A stretch of 64,000 nt of DNA, taken from JADLGL01 sp963667605. GTDB lineage: Bacteria; Pseudomonadota; Alphaproteobacteria; Rhizobiales; Kaistiaceae. Made by a program: the position numbers and the translations under genes. The notes beneath the pieces are model-generated. The model saw only the letters and a list, made by a program, of their open reading frames with translations, had not been told where the DNA came from and made no database searches. Location: positions 1-64,000 of the forward strand of contig CAXXUZ010000001.1 in assembly GCA_963667605.2 (NCBI GenBank), read 5' to 3'. Positions 45,424-53,499 of this stretch are shown in pieces (position 1 is the stretch's first letter; each line of letters opens with the position of its first letter).

Positions 45424-45444
45424 ACGTCAAATTTTATCCACTAG
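44293..45444 (-). mobile_element. IS630-family insertion sequence, copy 2
   Basis: Nearly identical to 38779-39930 but inverted, with ends CTAGTGGATGGAATC and its counterpart at 45444. It removed or displaced the 5' end of the CFA synthase gene. With copy 1 it forms inverted ends around 39.9-44.3 kb. Confidence 0.88.
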
Positions 45445-45656
45445 CCGGCTGGCGGGACGTCGCGCTCCAGCGCCACGGGGCGCACGGCGTGTCCCCCTGG
45501 GCGCGGGACGGTTCCACGTTCTCGGACGGTCGCCTGACCTTGACAAGCGGACCAAGGCTGCGTAGCGTGCCAAATCGAGAATGCCTGCTGAGCGAATTTC
45601 AAAAAGAGGCGGGATATTCCCATCTGAACCGATACACACGCACAAGGAATTTGGCA

Positions 45657-46913
45657 ATGCGTAAGTTGCAAGCCCTGGCGCTCGCCTTCATGGCGCTCGC
45701 CTTAGCGGCGCTCGCGATTGCCGCTGACAGTGGTGCTTTGAAATCGGGGCCGACAGGTGCGGTTGAGGTCAAGCCCGGCCAGCCCATCGAAATACGCGCG
45801 CTCCTCTCCGATACGGTCGTGCCGTCCGTGTCTTTAGACATTCAAGCTGCCATAAAGATGGCGATCAAGGACTTCGGCTCGATCGGGGGACACCGGGTCT
45901 CCCTGGAAACCCTCGACGAGATGTGCTCGGGCGAAGGCGGGCGCGCGACGGCTGAGGCTGTCATTGCCGACGCGCAGGTCGTGGGCGTCATCGGTACACT
46001 GTGCTCTGGTGCAGCGGTGGAGGCATCGCCTGTCATCAGCGAGGCGGGTCTGTCGATGATATCGCCGTCCAACACATCGCCCGTGCTTACCTCCGACCTC
46101 GCCGGAAATGCTGGCCCGCACTACCACAAGGGTTATTACCGTGTTACGGACAACGACCTCATCGAGGCGAGCATCGTCGCGAAATTCAGCTACGAAGAAC
46201 TGGGGCTGCGCACGATGGTGACGATTCACGATGGCGACGCATATACGAGCGCCATCTCGAACGCTTTTGCCACTGCATTCCGCGCGCTTGGCGGCGCGGT
46301 ACCGGTCGTCGCTCAGGTGAAGAAGGGCCAGACTGACATGGCCGCGGTTCTCGCCCAATTCGACGCAGCCGACCCCGAGGGTGTGTTTGTCCCGCTCTTC
46401 CCGACAGAGGCGATGTCGCTGATCAAACAGACGGCCCGGTCCGATGGTCTGCGAGGCGTGACGGTGATCGGTGGCGGCGGCGCATTCGTGACGGAATTGC
46501 TCGCGTTGCCGGAGTCGGAAGGCGCCTATTTCATGAGCCCCGATCTCGGAGACAGCACGAACGTGAACCAGGCGACAGGGAGAAGCGCCGCTGATGTGCT
46601 GAGGGAGTTCGAGGCCACCTATGGAGGGCCTCCATCGTCCCGGTACTGGGCGCACGGCTACGACGCCGCGACGTTGCTGCTCTCAGCTATCAAGCAGGTA
46701 GCGGTTGTGGACGGAGATTCACTGTACATCGACCGTGCGGCGCTCCGTGATGTGTTGGATGACACCGCAGACTTCCAAGGCATCATCGGCCGGATTACCT
46801 GCGATGAGTTCGGGGACTGCGGCATAGGTCGCAGCGTGGTATATCTGCATCAGGATTCTGGCGTCACAGACCCTTCACTCCTGCCCATTGTGTACAAGGG
46901 GAGGCGTGATTAA
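45657..46913 (+). CDS. ABC transporter substrate-binding protein, branched-chain amino acid type
   Basis: 418 codons from ATG 45657 (RBS AAGGA, eight bases). Signal peptide MRKLQALALAFMALALAALAIA. Type I periplasmic binding fold (Peripla_BP_6): DIQAAIKMAIKDFGSIGGHRV, then VIGTLCSGAAVEASPVISEAGLSMISPSNTSP and YYRVTDNDLIEASIVAKF…LGLRTMVTIHDGDAYTS. No permease or ATPase genes are adjacent, so it is an orphan receptor or part of a chemosensory system. Upstream frames that run into IS630 are not part of it. Confidence 0.85.
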   Translation: MRKLQALALAFMALALAALAIAADSGALKSGPTGAVEVKPGQPIEIRALLSDTVVPSVSLDIQAAIKMAIKDFGSIGGHRVSLETLDEMCSGEGGRATAEAVIADAQVVGVIGTLCSGAAVEASPVISEAGLSMISPSNTSPVLTSDLAGNAGPHYHKGYYRVTDNDLIEASIVAKFSYEELGLRTMVTIHDGDAYTSAISNAFATAFRALGGAVPVVAQVKKGQTDMAAVLAQFDAADPEGVFVPLFPTEAMSLIKQTARSDGLRGVTVIGGGGAFVTELLALPESEGAYFMSPDLGDSTNVNQATGRSAADVLREFEATYGGPPSSRYWAHGYDAATLLLSAIKQVAVVDGDSLYIDRAALRDVLDDTADFQGIIGRITCDEFGDCGIGRSVVYLHQDSGVTDPSLLPIVYKGRRD

Positions 46914-47864
46914 TCGTTCTGCGTGCGGAATGACCGAACTCGACTCCGGATGCGATCTTTGACGCACCAGCCCAGAGGACCCTGAACCAACGCCGGCAGG
47001 CGTGCTCCGACGCCGCTTCCGTCACCGGCCTACGCGGGTAAGATCGGCCCGCCTCGATGCGCTCGATGATCCGAGCTGCCTCCATGAGTTCCGGGTGTCT
47101 GGCCGCGGTTGACATGGCGATGACCGCGATCCCGCCGGACACAGCAAGGGTCTGCGCCGCTGCCCGTGATGATCTGCCGTCATCGAGGGTAAGCGTGACA
47201 AGGGTGCTCTTGTCGTTCCAATGGTCTCTTGTCGTTCCAATGGTCCTGACTTTCATGGCTTCCGATTCGTCCAGACCTAGCAATGAGCGCCGACGATACA
47301 CGCGGGTTCGAATGTTGCCGGAGACCCATACGGTGCCCCGACGGGCAGAGAAAGGCGGCGGCTCGAATGCCCGATGTCACCATATGAAACTTCAAACCTT
47401 CGGACCAATCTACGGGTGCCCGGTCGAATGCCCCACTCCTGCTGTAGGAGCGGAACTGCTCCGGAGCTACCCGGGCGGCGGCGCGGCCCCGCCCGATCGC
47501 GCTGTCGCGCAGCGTCTATTCGAGCAGGCGGAACGGCTCCAGGTCCTCGGCGGCGCGCCTGGAGACGCTCCTCTCCGAAGCCGGCATCGGGTCGAACGAG
47601 AGCAGCACGACCGAGGCGCTGCGCAAGGAGAACGCCCGGCTGCGCAAGGCCCTGTTCGCGCCGGAGGCCCGAGAGGGCGCGATCGGCCGGCAGCGTGTTA
47701 TTCGGCGCGCAGGTTCGACGCCGATCGGCGCGATAACCCGTTGATATTCCATGATTCTAGGGGGTCAAATTTCCGCGCCGAATAACAACCCGATAGAGAA
47801 ATGCCGAAACCAGCCTACAATCAGTTAACTTGACAAAGCCACTGTTAGTGTGACGGGCACCGGT
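46914..47864. other. 950-bp stretch without a convincing gene
   Basis: Only low-quality frames. A perfect 19-bp tandem duplication lies at 47207-47244 (unit starts CTCTTGTCGTTCC). Around 47550-47690 a plus-strand frame reads LLSEAGIGSNESSTTEALRKENARLRKAL, which looks like a fragment of a leucine-zipper-bearing protein. Likely degraded coding DNA. Confidence 0.4.
47207..47244 (+). repeat. Perfect 19-bp tandem duplication
   Basis: Two head-to-tail copies (47207-47225, 47226-47244), the kind left by replication slippage; 19 bases would shift any frame. Confidence 0.85.
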
Positions 47865-48368
47865 TTACGGCCTGTAGACTCCCACGCCGAAGATATGGCC
47901 GTCATGCGCCACGATCCAGCTTGACTTCCGCTCGATCTCCCCGCTGACCGGGTTCTTCCACTTGTAGTCGACCCAAGCCCCCTCCGCCGAGGCCATCAAA
48001 CCTATCTCCTCGCCGAACTCCTTGCCGTCGACATCGACAAAGCTCGCCAGGGCAACTCCCAGAAGCGAGGAGTCGACGCCGTGGGCGACGACGGTTCCTT
48101 CGGGTCCGACAACGAAGATGTAGAGATCGCGGTCCAGGAACTCCGGAGCCGGGTCGGCGTTGAACCTCGCCACCGCCGCCTCGGCCCCCATCTCGTCGTA
48201 GTAGGCGATCGCGCGCGCAACCATGTCCTGAGCCTCTTCGGCCGAGCCGCGGTTGTCGCCTGCCGCGGCGGGCGCCGCGAGCGCCAGGACCAGCACGGCA
48301 ACAAGGGCGGCGACTCCCGACGAAAAAAGAGTTGGATGATTTGTGTCTGTATTGGACTGTTCGCCCAT
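47865..48368 (-). CDS. Secreted single-Cache-domain protein
   Basis: 167 codons from ATG 48368 (RBS AGAGGG). Signal peptide or anchor at residues 18-38 (VAALVAVLVLALAAPAAA). The rest is one Cache domain: AEEAQDMVARAIAYYDEMG, LYIFVVGPEGTVVAHG, GLMASAEGAWVDYKWKNPVSGEIERKSSWIV, IFGVGVY. Free-standing Cache proteins bind small ligands in the periplasm and often pair with histidine kinases or chemoreceptors; none is adjacent. Confidence 0.8.
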   Translation of the reverse strand: MGEQSNTDTNHPTLFSSGVAALVAVLVLALAAPAAAGDNRGSAEEAQDMVARAIAYYDEMGAEAAVARFNADPAPEFLDRDLYIFVVGPEGTVVAHGVDSSLLGVALASFVDVDGKEFGEEIGLMASAEGAWVDYKWKNPVSGEIERKSSWIVAHDGHIFGVGVYRP

Positions 48369-48450
48369 GATGAACCCTCTGAAATAACGGAAAGGATTGT
48401 GCATCGGCAGAGGCTAAGGGAACTTCCTTCCCGGCTCAAGCCGATTTGCT

Positions 48451-48768
48451 TTGACACTGCCGTCTGTCGCGACCGTCGCGGACCGGCTGGAAGTCAGCGC
48501 CGAGACCGTCCGGCGATGGATCGAGACCAGAGAACTGAGGACTCACCGTCTTGGGCGTTGCGTGGGAATCAGCGAAGGCGATCTCCAGAACTTCATCGAC
48601 CGGCACGAGTCCCTTCGGCTCCACCGGGAGGTGAGGATACTGGGCGACGCCGAGGCCCGCGCCCGGTCGCTGTCCGACGAGGTTTTCTGGCTGCGCCATG
48701 CCCTGGAGGTGTCCAAAGCCGGTAAGGAGAAGTTGAAGGCCTGGCCGCTGGCGAGGAACGGGGAATAA
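48451..48768 (+). CDS. Excisionase/MerR-type helix-turn-helix protein
   Basis: 105 codons from TTG. HTH_17-type DNA-binding domain at residues 4-52 (VATVADRLEVSAETVRRWIETRELRTHRLGRCVGISEGDLQNFID), then a charged helix (residues 55-100). Such proteins act as excisionases or repressors of mobile elements. It starts the second island-like group of genes. Confidence 0.7.
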   Translation: MTLPSVATVADRLEVSAETVRRWIETRELRTHRLGRCVGISEGDLQNFIDRHESLRLHREVRILGDAEARARSLSDEVFWLRHALEVSKAGKEKLKAWPLARNGE

Positions 48769-48922
48769 AATCTAGGATTTTGTTGTACGTAATCGTTAGC
48801 GTAACTGCTATTATCGGCCTATTTGTTCTCAGGTACCAATACTTACTTGAGTCCAAGAGTATGGACAATCGGAGGGAAGGTAAATGAGCGAACCATTCAC
48901 TAGGCGGCTAGGCTCGTAACCA

Positions 48923-49693
48923 ATGGCTAAGCTTAATCTTGCCGTCCTAGATGATAATGGCAGAGCCGTGCCCCTCCCCGCACCTTATAAGGCGTGGTTT
49001 GAAGGCGGAAGTCTGTATTTCACGGGCGATCACGATTACGGCGAGTTTCGCACGTTCCGTATCAATATGGCCGCCGGTAGCGTTGCTACTCGACAAATGT
49101 TCTTTGAGGAACATGGCGACAGCGTTGATTTCGGCTTTCGCCGAGCGGGGGGCAAGCAAGGCGACCCAAACGACATCGTAACCTCGGGGCCGACGACACG
49201 GGTCGAGCGTTTCTACGGGGCGACGTACGTTAAAGGGGCGCCCGGCGGTGGCTGGGGCGGTAATCCCCGAGGCGTAGGCGGCGGAAGCTTCGCTATGGTC
49301 GGCGAGGTTTGTCACTGCGCCAGCGGTGAGCAGACACAAGTTTCTCGGCCGGGCCAGATCGGCTTTCGCACCACGCGGCCGGGGAAGATTCGTCCCGAGG
49401 AGGACGATTTCGAGATTACGAGAGAAGGCGACTCTCGGGTTAGAGGACACCTATTCGTCAACAAGAGCCAAAGGGGCGATCGACAGCATAACCCCGAGTG
49501 GCAGCGCATGGACGCATATATCGACGATCGCGTTGCCGAGGCTATTCATGCGCAGGCGACGCACACGGAACCTGAGCCAGTTGAACCTACGCCGGAACCC
49601 ACGCCCGCGGCGGCTCGGAAGGGCTGTCGAAGTCAGTTTGCGTCCCTATTCCTGCCGTGGCGGTGGCCGAGCTTGGTTAGCTCCGCCGGTTAA
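48923..49693 (+). CDS. Hypothetical island/prophage protein with Pro/Glu C-terminal linker
   Basis: 256 codons. A beta-rich N-terminal domain (residues 1-60), a Gly-rich middle (GAPGGGWGGNPRGVGGGSF), then an acidic Pro/Glu repeat EPEPVEPTPEPTP near residues 217-230. The last ~25 codons (CRSQFASLFLPWRW…) change in character and may come from a frameshift. No family recognised. The next gene begins 20 bases after its stop. Confidence 0.5.
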   Translation: MAKLNLAVLDDNGRAVPLPAPYKAWFEGGSLYFTGDHDYGEFRTFRINMAAGSVATRQMFFEEHGDSVDFGFRRAGGKQGDPNDIVTSGPTTRVERFYGATYVKGAPGGGWGGNPRGVGGGSFAMVGEVCHCASGEQTQVSRPGQIGFRTTRPGKIRPEEDDFEITREGDSRVRGHLFVNKSQRGDRQHNPEWQRMDAYIDDRVAEAIHAQATHTEPEPVEPTPEPTPAAARKGCRSQFASLFLPWRWPSLVSSAG

Positions 49694-49712
49694 TTCCAAA
49701 GGAGATCGAGAA

Positions 49713-49985
49713 TTGAGTGAGGGCAACATAACCATACGGCGGAACAGTGCCGGACAAATGAGTGTGTATGTCGGGCCAACGCGCGCCAATGGCGCGATCG
49801 TGACTGGCATGCAAACCGTTGCCGGCGAGCAATGCTGGCTTGTTGCTGTGCCAAGCAAGTTCGCAACGCTGGGCGAGGATGCCTTGCCGGTAGTGTCGCA
49901 CGCGCCGGTTTCGCCTAACGCAATGGGCTGCAAGCCGGCACCGATCCAATTCACGCCGACGGTGATTGAGGGCGGCGCGGCATGA
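49713..49985 (+). CDS. Small hypothetical protein (TTG start)
   Basis: 90 codons from TTG 49713, with a strong ribosome site AAAGGAG nine bases upstream that decides this start. Sequence LSEGNITIRRNSAGQMSVYVGPTRANG… is beta-rich with two Cys. The stop overlaps the metallopeptidase start (ATGA), so the two are translationally coupled. Function unknown. Confidence 0.6.
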   Translation: MSEGNITIRRNSAGQMSVYVGPTRANGAIVTGMQTVAGEQCWLVAVPSKFATLGEDALPVVSHAPVSPNAMGCKPAPIQFTPTVIEGGAA

Positions 49986-50356
49986 ACTTACCCCAAGGTG
50001 TCAAGGTCGGACCATATTCGTTCTCGATTTCGACCTTTCCCGCTGACGATCGAGAGGACGTGCACGGTTATTGTCTCACGACGAGTCGAGTAATCAAGGT
50101 CGCAGACACAATCAAAGGCGCGCTGCTTGTTGACACTGTTATTCACGAAATCCTGCACGCGATCTACTGGTCCGCCGGACTGCGCGAGGGCGACGACGAG
50201 GAGCGCATTGTATCGCTGCTTGCGACTGGCTGGACTCAAGTTCTGATCGACAGCCCGTCGGTGCGAAAGTGGCTGAGCGCGGAGTCTGCGCGGCTTCAAG
50301 AGGGGGGCGGGTCGAAAGTTGAAAACCTTTCGGATCGCAGACAGAAGCAGCGCTAG
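49982..50356 (+). CDS. Phage-type HEXXH metallopeptidase, small
   Basis: 124 codons. The zinc motif HEILH lies at residues 54-58 (VDTVIHEILHAIYWSAGL), with a Glu-rich segment EGDDEERIVSLLATG that may supply the third ligand. Size and layout fit small SprT/gluzincin-like proteins that prophages carry in early or morphogenetic regions. The substrate is unknown. A strong terminator follows. Confidence 0.65.
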   Translation: MNLPQGVKVGPYSFSISTFPADDREDVHGYCLTTSRVIKVADTIKGALLVDTVIHEILHAIYWSAGLREGDDEERIVSLLATGWTQVLIDSPSVRKWLSAESARLQEGGGSKVENLSDRRQKQR

Positions 50357-50379
50357 GCCAACCTAGCATTGCAAAGATG

Positions 50380-50418
50380 CAGAAAAGGCCCTAGCCCCAC
50401 CGGCTGGGGCCTTTTCTG
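50380..50418 (+). terminator. Rho-independent terminator
   Basis: 12-bp stem CAGAAAAGGCCC/GGGCCTTTTCTG with an inner AGCC/GGCT stem. A-tract and T-tract arms make it work in either direction. It closes the metallopeptidase operon. Confidence 0.8.
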
Positions 50419-50424
50419 TTCAGG

Positions 50425-51045
50425 GTGGCATCCGTGAGGATTCTGTACACCGAGATTGCGGCGGCGCTGGAGAAGGTAGCCACGGTCAAGAAACACGAGC
50501 TCATCCTTTGTCGTGAGCCAGAGCAGATTCCTGTCGATATCAACAATCTGATCGCCGCCGTTGGCGAACTCACGAGCACCTATATCGAAGTCAACGAGGT
50601 CGATTTCGAAGGGGAACACGTCCACGGAATGCTCGAACGATATGAGGATAGATCACAAATCTGGATCAAACGAGATCAGTTGGATGACTATAAGAACCTG
50701 GCCACCGCCAAGGAGCTCTGCCATTTGCTCGTTGATAGCGCCGAGCATTTTTCACCGCGGGGGGCCTCAACCATCAAGGATATGGTTAAGGAATTGGTCA
50801 TGCCCGACAGCGTCGACGGCGCGAATGTAGCTTCCGAATACATCGCTGAAGTGGCAGCGATCGAAGTACTCTACCCAATTGAGTTTCGAGAGGGTGACTT
50901 AGCCGAATTGGTGGACGGCTCCGAGACCAGAAAAACCTTGGCTCTTCGCTACGATGTCCCCGAGTACGTCGTCAGTCGCGTCCTCAACCCTACCTATCAC
51001 AAGCAGATAAGCAAGGCTTGGAAGATGGTGAGCGGGTCAAACTGA
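50425..51045 (+). CDS. ImmA/IrrE-like protein with degenerate metal site
   Basis: 206 codons from GTG 50425, seven bases after the terminator stem; GTG 50434 is also possible. The middle of the protein (IWIKRDQLDDYKNLATAKELCHLLVD) fits the IrrE/ImmA fold. There the expected HExxH reads KELCH: the first His is Lys, so zinc peptidase activity is doubtful. The C-terminal part (SETRKTLALRYDVPEYVVSRVL) is like the helical end of the family. These proteins usually work with an XRE repressor; a truncated HTH gene lies next to it on the other strand. Confidence 0.6.
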   Translation: MASVRILYTEIAAALEKVATVKKHELILCREPEQIPVDINNLIAAVGELTSTYIEVNEVDFEGEHVHGMLERYEDRSQIWIKRDQLDDYKNLATAKELCHLLVDSAEHFSPRGASTIKDMVKELVMPDSVDGANVASEYIAEVAAIEVLYPIEFREGDLAELVDGSETRKTLALRYDVPEYVVSRVLNPTYHKQISKAWKMVSGSN

Positions 51046-51282
51046 TAACAATTCGCCCGCCGCCTCTTGTGTGAGGCCGAGGCGGGCGAGGTGTTCGCGG
51101 TACTCTGAGTGAGTCATTTGTCGCGCGGGTTGATCGGTGTCGATCCCTTTTTCGTCGATTAAGATGTCAATCCATGTCGCGAAGTTTATGGCGTCGTCTC
51201 CTCTTGTTGACCTCTCGTTGACCGACAAGAGGCAAATATTGCCTACTATCAAACTCAATCGACGAGCACGAACCGAGATCAA
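51037..51282 (-). pseudogene. Truncated XRE-like helix-turn-helix remnant
   Basis: 81-codon frame whose last part, MTHSEYREHLARLGLTQEAAGELLSV, is the first half of a phage-type HTH domain. It stops where the recognition helix should begin, inside the end of the IrrE-like gene. The upstream part does not look coding. Probably a leftover. Confidence 0.3.
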
Positions 51283-51350
51283 AGTGTCCAGCTTCTACCC
51301 TCGAAACGGGCCGCGCTGGACAATTACGGCAAAAAGAATAATGATTTCAA

Positions 51351-52307
51351 GTGGGTTTTTCGTTGCTCGATACCAAGATTGGATTCGCGATACCGTCGCC
51401 GCCGCCAACTGAACTCCGCTTGACGTCGGTTGGCGACGCCTTTGAGTGGGCGGCTGACCGGCTGGAGCGAGCCGACCTTGCTTATGGCCACGGCACAGAC
51501 AATGCGGCTGACGAGGCGGCGTTTCTGATCCTTGAAGGCCTCGGCCTGCCGATCGATCAACTCCGGTCGGTGATCGAGCGGCCTATCACTGAGGCGGAGC
51601 GCGACAAGATCGTCTGGCTAGTGGAGCAGCGAGAGACGACCAGGAGGCCGGCCGCCTACCTTCTCGGTCGAGCCTATATCGGACCCTACGGCTTCATGAT
51701 CGACGATCGAGCGCTGATCCCGCGCTCCTTTATCGGTGAGCTTCTGGCGGCGGCGGTCCGCACCAACAATTCGCTGCCATTTGTCTCTTCCCAGCCGGTT
51801 CGTTCCGTTCTCGAACTAGGGACTGGTTCCGGCTGCCTGGCGATCCTCGCCGCCCTCGCTTTTCCCGAGGCTGCGGTTGATGCCGTCGACCTGTCGGCCG
51901 ATGCGTTGGCCTTGGCCGCCGAAAACATAGACGACTATCAGCTCAGTGGCAGGATACGCCTATTGCCGGGAGATCTGTTCGAGCCGGCGACCGATCTGCG
52001 CTACGATCTCATCATCAGCAATCCGCCTTATGTCGCCGCGGCCTCAATGGCGAATCTTCCACCGGAATACCGTCATGAGCCCGAGCTTGGGCTTGCCGGC
52101 GGTGCCGATGGGCTTGATTTGGCCCGGCGCATTGTCACCGGGGCGGGCGGGCATCTCAGCGAAAAAGGAGGGCTGCTTTGCGAGGTTGGTGCCGGACAGC
52201 AACGATTGAGCGAAATCTATCCTAGCATCGACTTCCTCTGGCTAGACACCGAGGGTAGCGAGGGCGAGGTGTTCTGGCTTGAGGCGGCGGCGCTGCCTCC
52301 TCGCTGA
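51351..52307 (+). CDS. prmB: Ribosomal protein uL3 N5-glutamine methyltransferase PrmB
   Basis: 318 codons from GTG. PrmB/HemK family: helical N-terminal domain (LAYGHGTDNAADEAAFLILEGLGLPIDQL), then a Rossmann methyltransferase with VLELGTGSGCLAILAAL for SAM and the NPPY motif (ISNPPYVAAASM) that holds the Gln substrate. It methylates a Gln of L3. Start choice is uncertain; no ATG precedes the conserved region. Confidence 0.9.
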   Translation: MGFSLLDTKIGFAIPSPPPTELRLTSVGDAFEWAADRLERADLAYGHGTDNAADEAAFLILEGLGLPIDQLRSVIERPITEAERDKIVWLVEQRETTRRPAAYLLGRAYIGPYGFMIDDRALIPRSFIGELLAAAVRTNNSLPFVSSQPVRSVLELGTGSGCLAILAALAFPEAAVDAVDLSADALALAAENIDDYQLSGRIRLLPGDLFEPATDLRYDLIISNPPYVAAASMANLPPEYRHEPELGLAGGADGLDLARRIVTGAGGHLSEKGGLLCEVGAGQQRLSEIYPSIDFLWLDTEGSEGEVFWLEAAALPPR

Positions 52308-52338
52308 TGCCGCGGGCTGTAGGTCCAGAGGCCAGGCC

Positions 52339-53499
52339 CTAGAAACCGTGCGTCTTTATGATTGGCGCGAAACGCCGCCGCAGCTGGCCCTCGGTTAGCC
52401 CAAACTCTTCGAGCGAGTATTTGTGTTCGGGCGCATCGGCATCATCGCGATCGGCCCGATTTCCCGACTCGATCGTCGCTGGCTCGCCCGGCAATCGAAG
52501 CTGCCGATAAATACGCGTCAGCACCCCGGCCGGATCGGCGGTTAGCTCCTCGAAACGGATCGTGATCGCGGTGTCCTCGGGGAGGTGGCGGAGGTCGTGC
52601 TCGGCCAGGACATAGGTGCGCTCGCTGTCGCGGACGATCTCATCGACCTCCTCCGGGCTCAACCGCTCGATTTCCGGGAGACGAAGCTTCCAAACGGCGC
52701 GAACCAGGCTCAATCGCGAGGGCACCGTCTGCAGTGGGTTGCGCACCAAATGGATGAAACGTGCTGTCGGGAAGATCCTGAGGAGGTCCGGGATTCGCTG
52801 GCTGAAGGCAGGATTCTTGCCGACGATCCATCGGTCGGAATTGGGCGATCGCACCTCCGCCCGGTAGGCGGCCTTCAGGAGACAAGCTCGGTACCATTCC
52901 AGCGCGGTTCTGCGCTCGGTCTCGCTCCACGAGCGATAGTCCCGCAACCGGTTCAATCTCTGATCGGCGGCGACCGCGGGGCTGGAATTCACCGCCATCC
53001 CGGACCGATAGACGGTGAAGAACAGGAATTCATCCTCCTCGACCGAATCGAGTCGGACGCGATGGATTGGGTCGAGTTGGTTGAGCAGTCTTTCCTGGAG
53101 TCTATCGAGCCAACGGCTGGGGTAGCTGTCGGGGCGGAATATCGCCTCCCATAGGTTCTGCGCCGATATCGCTGGGAGCACCATTTGCCGCAGATTAAGG
53201 GCCAGCGCGTTGGGGTCTTCGGCCAAGACGCGATGCAGGAAAGTCGAGCCCGAGCGCTGATGGCCGATGATGAAAACTGGCCCGTTCATCGCGACCTGAT
53301 GCCAGTTTGGCGTCAGCGATTGGTCAGCAAACCAAGTCGCTTGATTGATGCCGTAGAGCGACAATAGCGTCGCCATTCGTCGGAGGCGCTGGCCGATATG
53401 GCCGGAGTGGCGGAGCAGATAGGCGTTCTTCAGCAAAAACGCACGCCAGTTGAAGGGGACACTCCAACGCGGCAGGGCGTTCCATTCTGGACCGGTCAT
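52339..53499 (-). CDS. Sulfotransferase, last gene of Ole-like operon
   Basis: 386 codons. PAPS-dependent sulfotransferase_3 type: 5'-phosphosulfate loop IIGHQRSGSTFLHRVL (residues 77-92), 3'-phosphate motif FIHLVRNPLQTVPS, and KNPAFSQRIPDLLR with the usual catalytic Lys. No signal peptide, so it acts in the cytoplasm. Its start overlaps the ligase stop (TAATG), so it belongs to the operon reductase/MBL - KAS III - ligase - sulfotransferase. In that context it may sulfate the beta-hydroxy acyl product; this is inference from the CurM/Ols decarboxylative logic and has not been shown here. Confidence 0.85.
   Translation of the reverse strand: MTGPEWNALPRWSVPFNWRAFLLKNAYLLRHSGHIGQRLRRMATLLSLYGINQATWFADQSLTPNWHQVAMNGPVFIIGHQRSGSTFLHRVLAEDPNALALNLRQMVLPAISAQNLWEAIFRPDSYPSRWLDRLQERLLNQLDPIHRVRLDSVEEDEFLFFTVYRSGMAVNSSPAVAADQRLNRLRDYRSWSETERRTALEWYRACLLKAAYRAEVRSPNSDRWIVGKNPAFSQRIPDLLRIFPTARFIHLVRNPLQTVPSRLSLVRAVWKLRLPEIERLSPEEVDEIVRDSERTYVLAEHDLRHLPEDTAITIRFEELTADPAGVLTRIYRQLRLPGEPATIESGNRADRDDADAPEHKYSLEEFGLTEGQLRRRFAPIIKTHGF

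Noticed and set aside
44314..45444. 376-codon plus-strand frame in IS630 copy 2
   Set aside because: Mirror of the transposase gene; an identical shadow exists in copy 1, so it follows from codon bias.
47057..47785. 242-codon plus-strand frame
   Set aside because: Runs through a 19-bp tandem duplication and changes character several times; product is low-complexity Arg/Pro-rich.
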